A model generated the notes under the pieces. The model saw only the letters and a program-made list of their open reading frames with translations. It was not told where the DNA came from and did not search any database. From Ruegeria atlantica (GTDB lineage Bacteria; Pseudomonadota; Alphaproteobacteria; Rhodobacterales; Rhodobacteraceae), in contig NZ_WQFE01000008.1 in NCBI RefSeq assembly GCF_013033965.1, positions 1 to 64,000 on the forward strand: DNA of 64,000 nt. Reading direction: 5' to 3'. A program made the position numbers and the translations under genes. Below are positions 1-6,996 of this stretch, piece after piece. Position 1 is the first letter of the stretch. Each line of letters begins with the position of its first letter.

Positions 1-93
1 CAGCAGCCCGTACATACATTTGGGCCGCCCGTAAAGACAACCTTGGGAAATCAGGCTAAGCACTTCAATACGATTAAGCTCGCGTTCGCTCAT
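1..93 (-). pseudogene. N-terminal fragment of an IS transposase (partial)
   Basis: Read on the minus strand from the ATG at 93, the frame begins MSERELNRIEVLSLISQG. I know this opening from a family of DDE transposases with an N-terminal helix-turn-helix (ISNCY-like). After about 18 residues the translation stops resembling the usual helix-turn-helix, and the last 24 bases at the window edge match a non-coding stretch near 29170. Either the gene is broken here or the frame has shifted. The body of the gene, if any, lies outside the window. The start motif is seen; the family name is recollection; the disruption is inference. Confidence 0.5.
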
Positions 94-449
94 GACAACC
101 AATCCCACCGTCACATTCCAATCCTGCCTACTCGAAAGGGAAGTGTGACACTTCTGCTTGCCAATGTGGGACATTTTAACTTTGCGGCTTCAGTTCAATA
201 GCTTGTAAGGGAAGCTATGTTAAGTCACGTCCCGGTTTGACATCTGGCTTCTTCGCAAATCTGGTAGCGATAAACTGAACGCTAACCATCTAACTTAATT
301 TGTGCGCTCAATGTTTGCTTTCACTGTCGGAAGAAGCAGAACCACTGAGCAGAGGGAAAATTTCGAACAACTTGTTTCCTGATTTGCACGAACCATGTCG
401 GTGATTGACGATATGTATGTTTCTACCAAGTGCAGAGTAAGGAACACTC
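94..449. other. Intergenic region with probable IS end and sulfatase promoter
   Basis: This stretch carries no convincing gene. The part next to the transposase start holds a perfect 15-base palindrome, GAAGTGTGACACTTC at 140-154, followed by a TGGGACA-type repeat near 168. Both resemble terminal sequence of the neighbouring insertion element. A TTGACA hexamer lies at 237-242, but no good -10 box was found at the right distance. The rest must include the leader of the sulfatase gene. Confidence 0.4.
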
Positions 450-1910
450 ATGAAAAGCCTAGGCAACCTTATCTTGTTCGTAACGGACAATCATGCGCGA
501 AACTTTTTGGGTGTGGCAGGCCATTCTCACGTGCGGACCCCGAACCTCGATGGACTGGCAAAACGCGGCGTCCATTTCAAAAACGCTTACGCTGCCACGA
601 CATTATGTTGTCCGGCGCGGGCTGCTATTGCGACCGGTCGCTATCCGCATCAAACTGGTTTTTGGGACAATGCAACGATGTACGACGGCTCGGTCGATAC
701 GTGGCACCATCATCTGCGCGATGCTCAGGTCTCGGTCACGGCGATTGGAAAGCTACATTACCGGACAGCAGAAGATGACAATGGATTTACCGAGGAAATC
801 CACACAATGCATGTCGTCGGAGGCGTTGGTTCTCCGCTGACGCTGTTGCGGGCAACTGAAGACGGTGTTCCAAATCGCTCCGGTCACAAGGCAATCTACG
901 GAAACTCGGGACCGGGCCAGACCGACTATCAGGTTTATGACCGCCAAATCACCGAAAGAGCGATTGATTGGCTACGCATCAATGCGGATAACCCCGAACC
1001 CTGGGCTTTGATTGTCTCATATCCCAGCCCGCACCCGCCGTTCCGGGCTGATCCGGAATTCTGGGACCTGTACCCGCCCGAAGACATGCCTTTGCCATCC
1101 ACATGGGATGCGCCAAACCGCTACGACCACCCCGCGATGGCCTATCTGGCATGGATGAACCAGTTGCCTGACGATATGGATGAAACCTTTATGCGAAATG
1201 CCTACGCGGGCTATTGCGCCCTGATTACCCAGACCGACGCTGAAATCGGCAAGGTCATCTACATGGCGGACGAACTTGGCCTGACTGACACGACGCGGAT
1301 GGCATATACCTCGGATCACGGTGAGGCGATTGGCGCCCACGGCATTCTGGGCAAGGCCAATCTGTATGAGCATTCCGCGGGTGTTCCCCTGATTCTGGCA
1401 GGCCCCGACCTGCCCAGAGGCAAGACCGTGTCCGATTGTGTCAACCATGTGGACTTGTTCCCGACCATTCTGGATCTGTTCGGCGTTCCTAACAAAAGTG
1501 GCGGAAACCTCCCGGGCTGTTCCCTGTTGAAAGTGATCGGGGGTCAGCAGGACTCGCGGCCGGGTTTTGCCGAATATCATGCGATGGGCAGTGTGAATTC
1601 CAGCTTCCTGATCCGTCAGGACAATTGGAAGCTGATCTATCACGTCGATATGCCTAATCAGCTGTTTGATCTGGCCTCGGATCCCGACGAGGCAAATGAT
1701 TTGCTGGCGGGCGAAGGAACACACCCGAAAGAGGCAGAGTTGACCGCATTGCTACGCAAGCAGGTCAACCCCGAGGAACTGAACACGCGCAGTAAAGCAG
1801 ATCAGCTAGCCCGGATCGAAGAACTAGGCGGTTACGATGCGGTAAGAAACGCTGGATCTATCGCGGCCTCGCCCATTCCTGGCAAAGAAGTCCGTCTGGA
1901 AAAGATCTGA
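450..1910 (+). CDS. Formylglycine-dependent sulfatase 1
   Basis: A 486-residue type I sulfatase, expected to hydrolyse a sulfate ester. The formylglycine signature C-x-P-x-R is present as CCPAR starting at Cys53, followed by the usual AAIATGRYP stretch. Metal-binding elements are the N-terminal TDNH at residues 12-15, where most relatives have a Asp-Asp or SDEH pattern, and TSDHG with Asp289/His290. Length fits the choline-sulfatase/arylsulfatase group, and no signal peptide is visible, so it is probably cytoplasmic. It stands alone on the plus strand and converges on a LysR gene 10 bases beyond its stop. It is clearly related to the second sulfatase at 5512-6972. The substrate cannot be read from sequence. 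Confidence 0.9.
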   Translation: MKSLGNLILFVTDNHARNFLGVAGHSHVRTPNLDGLAKRGVHFKNAYAATTLCCPARAAIATGRYPHQTGFWDNATMYDGSVDTWHHHLRDAQVSVTAIGKLHYRTAEDDNGFTEEIHTMHVVGGVGSPLTLLRATEDGVPNRSGHKAIYGNSGPGQTDYQVYDRQITERAIDWLRINADNPEPWALIVSYPSPHPPFRADPEFWDLYPPEDMPLPSTWDAPNRYDHPAMAYLAWMNQLPDDMDETFMRNAYAGYCALITQTDAEIGKVIYMADELGLTDTTRMAYTSDHGEAIGAHGILGKANLYEHSAGVPLILAGPDLPRGKTVSDCVNHVDLFPTILDLFGVPNKSGGNLPGCSLLKVIGGQQDSRPGFAEYHAMGSVNSSFLIRQDNWKLIYHVDMPNQLFDLASDPDEANDLLAGEGTHPKEAELTALLRKQVNPEELNTRSKADQLARIEELGGYDAVRNAGSIAASPIPGKEVRLEKI

Positions 1911-1920
1911 GCAGCCGGGG

Positions 1921-2862
1921 TCAATCGGCGTCCAGCACTTTGTCCAGATCGTTCCGATAGGCCAAAACCTCTTGCCGGATTGCATCTTTGATGAATGCTG
2001 CGGCGCCTTCGACCTCGCTGTCGCGGGGGACAACAAAACCGACGGGAACGGATTGCTGCGTCTTTAGACGGCGCAGCACATACTTCTGACCCAGCAAAGC
2101 CTTAGGAAATATCCCATCGTTGATCGACAGACTGCCCGCCGCCAATCCAACACGGATCGAGACATCGACCTTGCCGCTTTCCTGCCGCACATCCGGGGTC
2201 AGACCGGCGCTGTCGAATACCCGGGCGATGCGCTGGCGTAAGATCGCCCCGCTTTCAATCAGCGACAGCGGTTCGCGGGCCAGCGACTGAACCGGTACTT
2301 CACGTTCGCCGGACAAGGCATGATCCCGGGGCAGGATCACACATAAGGGGAAGTCGATGATTGGCTCTCCACGAACGCCCGGATGGAAAACGGGAACGGT
2401 TGTCAGAGCAATGTCGAAGAGGCGCGATGCTGCCCACCGCTTTATGTTATGACGCGCCTCGACGCTGATGTTGATACGGGTTTCCGACCGGGTTTCGCGA
2501 TAATAGTGCTGAATGGCTGTGGGCAGGATTTGTTCTGCCAGCCGTGGAAAACTTAAAATCCGGACCAATTGTTCTTTGGTCGCACCGTCGCGGATCGCGT
2601 CAGAGATGCGGGGTAGCTCGTCCAACACGCTCAGTGCGCGCATTGCCTCGGGCAAAAGGGTTTCCGCGGCTTCGGTCGGAACCAGGCGTTGCCGTTCGCG
2701 GCGAAAAAGCTTCAATTCCAGATCGCGTTCCAGTGCTGACAGCTTCCGGCTGGCGGCGGACGGCGTCAGGTGCATCTGTTCAGCTACCTTTGCGATGGTA
2801 CCCGCCTGCATGACCTCAGCAAACAGCTTGAGCGAAGCAATTTTGGGCATTCTCGCGGACAT
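1921..2862 (-). CDS. LysR-family transcriptional regulator
   Basis: A 313-residue regulator with the standard LysR layout. The N-terminal winged helix-turn-helix spans about residues 7-66 and includes TIAKVAEQMHLTPSAASRKL. The effector-binding domain follows from about residue 95. The gene is convergent with sulfatase 1 and its stop lies just past that gene's stop, so it is not co-transcribed with it. Its 5' side faces the NTF2-like gene across a 364-base gap, which makes that gap the likely place for its operator. A link to sulfate-ester use is inferred only from position. Start chosen at the ATG at 2862, although a second Met lies four codons inside. Confidence 0.88.
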   Translation of the reverse strand: MSARMPKIASLKLFAEVMQAGTIAKVAEQMHLTPSAASRKLSALERDLELKLFRRERQRLVPTEAAETLLPEAMRALSVLDELPRISDAIRDGATKEQLVRILSFPRLAEQILPTAIQHYYRETRSETRINISVEARHNIKRWAASRLFDIALTTVPVFHPGVRGEPIIDFPLCVILPRDHALSGEREVPVQSLAREPLSLIESGAILRQRIARVFDSAGLTPDVRQESGKVDVSIRVGLAAGSLSINDGIFPKALLGQKYVLRRLKTQQSVPVGFVVPRDSEVEGAAAFIKDAIRQEVLAYRNDLDKVLDAD

Positions 2863-3226
2863 CTCTGGTCTCCGGGTGAGGTGTCAGTTTTGGTGCGCTT
2901 TGAGAAGCATCTGATCGGCATCATCTACTTTCCGCACGAAATAGGCCAGCTAGATTTCGCACAATTTCGGAACCAAGTGACGCGGCATCGCACCTAAGAA
3001 ATCAGAATCTCAACTTCATGGAATAGCGAAACGTTACTTCCAACTAGGTTCCGGATATGTGGCTATGCGCGATATTCTGGCCATAATCTTTGCCTTTCGG
3101 CGTGCTATCCGAATTTCGTCTGACGATCATATCGAAAAGATATTTTTGGAGCCGAACCTGTGCGGATATCGTTCAATCATAGCGAATGCCGAAGACAGAT
3201 GCTGCGGATACGGAAGTGAGGCAATA
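2863..3226. promoter_or_regulatory. Divergent control region with LysR-type palindrome
   Basis: No gene is supported in these 364 bases. They separate a minus-strand LysR gene from the plus-strand NTF2-like gene. At 3129-3143 there is a perfect interrupted palindrome, ATATC-GAAAA-GATAT, which fits the T-N11-A form of LysR binding sites. It lies about 85-100 bases before the start codon of the downstream gene. Whether the LysR gene at 1921 or the one at 3687 acts here cannot be told. Confidence 0.4.
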
Positions 3227-3616
3227 ATGGACGATAACGCTATCGCGGCCGCCAAAGAGGTGATGCATCGCCATGTGCAGGCGCTGAATGCACGTGATGC
3301 CGCAGCCATATCAAAGACGCTGCATTTTCCGCATTTTCGCCTGGCCGGTGAAACCGTGAAGATCTGGGAAACGCCTGACAGCTATCTGAAAGATTTCCAT
3401 GCCCGCGCAGGCGACACTTGGGGGCACACGGAATGGGGGCATCTCAGGCCGCTGCAATCCGAGGCCAGAAAGGTGCATCTGGATGTGATGGTGAACCGGT
3501 TCGACAAATCCGGGCAACCGCTGGTTTCTTTTCAGTCTCTCTGGGTGGTCACACGAATTGACGGGGTTTGGGCGGCACAGATGCGGTCATCCTTCGCGCA
3601 GGAGGCGCGACAGTAA
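3227..3616 (+). CDS. NTF2-like (SnoaL-type) small protein
   Basis: A 129-residue protein of the NTF2-like alpha+beta cone-fold type. The N-terminal helix (AAKEVMHRHVQALNARD) followed by a FPHFRLAG strand is characteristic, and the second half carries VSFQSLWVVTRIDGVW. Such proteins act as small isomerases, hydratases or ligand binders, and the reaction cannot be predicted. I chose the ATG at 3227 because GGAAGTGAGG sits just upstream. An open frame extends to 3059 but its translation looks non-coding. The LysR gene at 3687 follows 70 bases later on the same strand, so they may share a transcript. Confidence 0.7.
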   Translation: MDDNAIAAAKEVMHRHVQALNARDAAAISKTLHFPHFRLAGETVKIWETPDSYLKDFHARAGDTWGHTEWGHLRPLQSEARKVHLDVMVNRFDKSGQPLVSFQSLWVVTRIDGVWAAQMRSSFAQEARQ

Positions 3617-3686
3617 GCGATCACATTTTCTTCTGCCGCGCGCCGGGATATAGTGATCTCGACTGCAATTTGTATTCAGGTGCGCG

Positions 3687-4646
3687 ATGAACATCCGCCA
3701 ACTCCGGTATTTTATTTCAATTGTCGATCAGGGCAGCGTATCTAGCGCCGCGCGGGTCCTTCATATCGCGCAACCTGCGCTTAGCCAGCATATTGCCAAT
3801 CTCGAAGAGGAACTGACCACCGAACTGCTGGTGCGATCCTCTCGTGGGGTCAAGCCGACAAAGGCAGGCGAAGTTCTGTATCATCACGCCCGCAAGATCG
3901 TTGCACAGATCAAAGAGGCAACCGACGACGTTCGCAAAGAAGCCGATACCCCACGCGGTGAGGTTTCGATTGTTGTGCCGCCGATGCTGGGTGTTCACGT
4001 GGCACCATTGTTGCTGGAACGGGTTGCCGAAAAGTACCCTGAGGTCGAGCTTCGGATTATGGAAGAACTGGCCCTCAACGTAAAAGAGATGATCGAAAAT
4101 AGCCGCGTGGATCTGGGTGTTCTGGCTACCGGCGACAAGACCCCCAAGGCCGAATATTTGCACCTCTATACAGAACCTTTGTATCTTGTGACCCGCCGCA
4201 GATCGGATGAAAAGCCATGCTCCGGAGAGGAGACTGTGGACGTCGAGGCGCTGTTTTCCACACCTCTGGTCCTGAGCCAACAGTCGCATGCTGTGCGTGA
4301 GATTGTCGAAGATGTCGCGGAAAAGATGGGGCGCACGCTGAACCTGCGCGTGACAACAGAATCGGCGCGGCTGCGGCTCAGCTATATTCGCAGTGGTGTG
4401 ACATCCGGTATTCTTCCATGGCCATCACTGGATGCGATCTGGCGCCGAGGAGAAGTAACCGCAAAGCGCCTGGTCAACCCTGATCTGATCCGCGAGGTAT
4501 TTCTGACCTGGCCGCGCAATCAGCCGCTGAATGCGGCATCGCGCGCGGTGCGTCAGGAATTGCTGGACATCTGCTATGAACTGTTTGACAGCGGTGTGAT
4601 CCGAGGCACGTTTCGGCATGTACAGCCCGAGGATCAGAAACCGTAA
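3687..4646 (+). CDS. LysR-family transcriptional regulator
   Basis: A 319-residue LysR regulator. The DNA-binding domain begins MNIRQLRYFISIVDQGSVSS, and the recognition helix region is AARVLHIAQPALSQHIANLE. The effector domain starts near residue 90 (EVSIVVPPMLGVHVAPLLLE). The opening residues resemble the Nac/Cbl/CbbR-like branch that often governs catabolic operons. Its 3' end overlaps the convergent amidohydrolase gene by 13 bases. Position next to the sulfatase/TTT operon makes that operon a reasonable target, but this is inferred. Confidence 0.9.
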   Translation: MNIRQLRYFISIVDQGSVSSAARVLHIAQPALSQHIANLEEELTTELLVRSSRGVKPTKAGEVLYHHARKIVAQIKEATDDVRKEADTPRGEVSIVVPPMLGVHVAPLLLERVAEKYPEVELRIMEELALNVKEMIENSRVDLGVLATGDKTPKAEYLHLYTEPLYLVTRRRSDEKPCSGEETVDVEALFSTPLVLSQQSHAVREIVEDVAEKMGRTLNLRVTTESARLRLSYIRSGVTSGILPWPSLDAIWRRGEVTAKRLVNPDLIREVFLTWPRNQPLNAASRAVRQELLDICYELFDSGVIRGTFRHVQPEDQKP

Positions 4647-5515
4647 AGGCGCGCGGGATTGTCCGTCAGGATTGCATTTCGGGTTGCCGCCGCTGGCGCC
4701 CAAATGGCCAGCTCATCCAGTAAATCCCCGTCATTCGGCATTACCCCCGGAATATGTGGATGTGGCCAGTCAGTTCCATAAACCACTTGATCCGGACTCG
4801 CCGCAATCAATGCCTGCGCGATAGAGATGACATCGTCATAAGGTGGCGCAGCCTGACTGGTTGTCCGGTACGCGCCTGACAATTTGGCCCAGGCCTTGCC
4901 TTCGCTCATCAGGTTCAGCAAATCCTGAAAACCCTTGATCCCGATCCCTTTGGTCACTGGAAAGTGCCCCATGTGGTCAAAGACGGTCTGCACCGGCAGA
5001 GTCGAGAAAAAGGTGTAGGGGTCGGGGAAGGTGCTGATGTCCAGCAGCACCTGAAGGTGCCAGCCCAATGGCGCGATCCTGTCGGCAATGGTGCGCACCT
5101 CAGTCATCGCCTTGTCGCCGCTGAACAACAGGTTGGCACGGACGCCGCGCGCGCCCTGATCGTGCATCTTCTGCAGTTGTTCCTCGGTGACTGCAGCATC
5201 GACGACCACGATTGCGCGGTATCGTTCGGGGTCGGTTTCGGCCGCTTCCAACGTCGCGCGATTATCGGTTCCATAAATGCTGGGCTGGACGATCACAGCG
5301 CGTTCGAAACCAAGAGTGGACAGCAGATGTTCGTAGGAAGCCAAGGATGCCTCGGGCGGTGTATACAGTCTGTCCGGCACCATCGGATATTGGTCCTGCG
5401 GGCCAAACACGTGGGAATGGCAATCGCAGGCCAGCGGTGGCATTACAACTCGCGGCGCGCGCGGGGCCGGGTCAGGCGCTTCGCAATTCGGGATTTGAGC
5501 ATCGGTCCCAGTCAC
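4634..5515 (-). CDS. Amidohydrolase-family (PDC-lactonase-like) hydrolase
   Basis: A 293-residue TIM-barrel metal hydrolase of the amidohydrolase superfamily, COG3618-like. This group includes 2-pyrone-4,6-dicarboxylate hydrolase and sugar-lactone isomerases. Seen are the N-terminal metal motif HSH in CDCHSHVFGP, a VFDHMGHFP strand, and the C-terminal YGTDWPHP carrying the conserved aspartate. I take the GTG at 5515 as start because it overlaps the upstream sulfatase stop as GTGA. The open frame runs on to 5890, but that extension is arginine-rich shadow sequence inside the sulfatase gene. Translational coupling places it last in the tctCBA-dehydrogenase-sulfatase set, so it may open a lactone or similar ring. 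Substrate unknown. Confidence 0.82.
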   Translation of the reverse strand: MTGTDAQIPNCEAPDPAPRAPRVVMPPLACDCHSHVFGPQDQYPMVPDRLYTPPEASLASYEHLLSTLGFERAVIVQPSIYGTDNRATLEAAETDPERYRAIVVVDAAVTEEQLQKMHDQGARGVRANLLFSGDKAMTEVRTIADRIAPLGWHLQVLLDISTFPDPYTFFSTLPVQTVFDHMGHFPVTKGIGIKGFQDLLNLMSEGKAWAKLSGAYRTTSQAAPPYDDVISIAQALIAASPDQVVYGTDWPHPHIPGVMPNDGDLLDELAIWAPAAATRNAILTDNPARLYGF

Positions 5516-6972
5516 GCCGAGTTCTCGTTCGATGCGACGAAGTCTGCGTTGATACCCGGCGCTGGTGTGGCGCCGAATCCACCGCGTTCCAGCACTGCCT
5601 CGACGCCACCGTGTTTTTCGATGATTGCCGCCTGATCGGCCTTGGCCTGACGGTCGACCGCATCCGGGTCGCAAACCTTGAGCAATTCGGTATGAAGTTC
5701 GGCGCGGATCGCTTGGTGTTCGGGCGCGGTGCCCAGATCGTTGACCTCGCCCGGGTCGGTGTCGAGGTTGAAGAGCTGCGGCACCAACCCGGTGTAGTAG
5801 ATGTATTTCCACGGCCCTTTGCGGATCATGAAGGCCCCCGACATTGCCCCGGCAGCGTGATATTCTGAAAATACGGCGCGGTTTGGGCAATCTTCCTCGG
5901 CAGCAATCTGAAACAGCGACCGGCCCGGCAGGTCGGGGTCATCGGCGCTGAAACCCGCGCAATCCAGTACCGTTGGGAACACATCAGCCAGTGACACCGG
6001 CGTTTTGCTGACCTTACCGCACGGCACGTCCGGCCCGGCCATGATCATCGGAATACCGGCAGCCTCTTCATACATGTTGGATTTGCCCCACATACCGCGC
6101 TCGCCCATGTTGTCGCCATGGTCGCTGACATAGATGACGTTGGTGCTGTCGTTCAGTCCGGCAGCTTCGGCTGCGTCCAGAATGCGGCCCACATTGTAGT
6201 CCATGAAGCTGACCAGCCCGAAATATCCGGCCAGCGCGGCCTGCGTGCGTTCTTCGTTGAAATTGTCATAGACAAAGCAATGGCGCAGCGCCTTGAGCCA
6301 CGGGTGGTCATCCTCGCGCGCGGGCTTCGTAGGCTTGAGGTCCATGTCCTTGTAGAGGTCATAGAATTCCTGCGGCGCGGTCAGCGGGAAGTGCGGCGCG
6401 ACCATCGAGATGAATACCGTCCATGGTTTCTCGCCCGCCGGTTCGTTCCCGCGCTCGGCAATCCACACGCAGGCCGCATCGGTGATGTTGCGGTCATAGG
6501 TGGTGTACGAGGTTTCACCCGCACCGGCACTGTCGGCCAGATCGCGCGCCTTCCAGCGGCGCGGCATCGGTTCGCGGACGCAGCCCAGCACGTCGCCGAC
6601 ACCATTGACCAGATGCATCGGGATCTGCTGGAAATCCAGCCCCACAGGATCGGATGCGTCGCGGTAATGCAGTTTGCCGATCGATCCCACCGGGTTGCCG
6701 TTCTGCTGCAAATAATGACCCCAGGATTTCGGCTCACCCGTATAGGGGGTGGCATTGTCCCAATGGCCGGTCTGATGGCCGTATTTCCCTGTAGCGAAAC
6801 TGGCACGCGCAGGCACACAGATCGGCGCATTGGTATAGGCGCTTTCAAACAGGGTGCCCCGTGCGGCCAGTCGGTCCAGATTGGGCGTCTTGATGAACGG
6901 ATGCCCCGCGCATCCCATGATGTTGGACGCGTGTTCATCGGACATCAGAACGATCATGTTATGGGCGGTCAT
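5512..6972 (-). CDS. Formylglycine-dependent sulfatase 2
   Basis: A 486-residue type I sulfatase, the same length as sulfatase 1. The active-site signature is CVPARASFATG with the modifiable Cys52. The N-terminal metal motif is SDEH at residues 11-14, and YVSDHGDNMGERG provides the second metal pair. No export signal is evident, so it should act in the cytoplasm on an imported sulfate ester. It is preceded by the FAD/Fe-S dehydrogenase gene by 24 bases and followed by the amidohydrolase with a 4-base overlap. This indicates one transcript with the TTT transporter further upstream. No formylglycine-generating enzyme or anSME is encoded in the window, so maturation must rely on one elsewhere. 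Confidence 0.92.
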   Translation of the reverse strand: MTAHNMIVLMSDEHASNIMGCAGHPFIKTPNLDRLAARGTLFESAYTNAPICVPARASFATGKYGHQTGHWDNATPYTGEPKSWGHYLQQNGNPVGSIGKLHYRDASDPVGLDFQQIPMHLVNGVGDVLGCVREPMPRRWKARDLADSAGAGETSYTTYDRNITDAACVWIAERGNEPAGEKPWTVFISMVAPHFPLTAPQEFYDLYKDMDLKPTKPAREDDHPWLKALRHCFVYDNFNEERTQAALAGYFGLVSFMDYNVGRILDAAEAAGLNDSTNVIYVSDHGDNMGERGMWGKSNMYEEAAGIPMIMAGPDVPCGKVSKTPVSLADVFPTVLDCAGFSADDPDLPGRSLFQIAAEEDCPNRAVFSEYHAAGAMSGAFMIRKGPWKYIYYTGLVPQLFNLDTDPGEVNDLGTAPEHQAIRAELHTELLKVCDPDAVDRQAKADQAAIIEKHGGVEAVLERGGFGATPAPGINADFVASNENSA

Positions 6973-6996
6973 GAGGGCCTCGTTTCTTCGTTGCAG

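Noticed and set aside
5516..5890. N-terminal extension of the amidohydrolase
   Set aside because: The translation is arginine-rich shadow of the sulfatase gene; the GTGA overlap gives a natural start at 5515.
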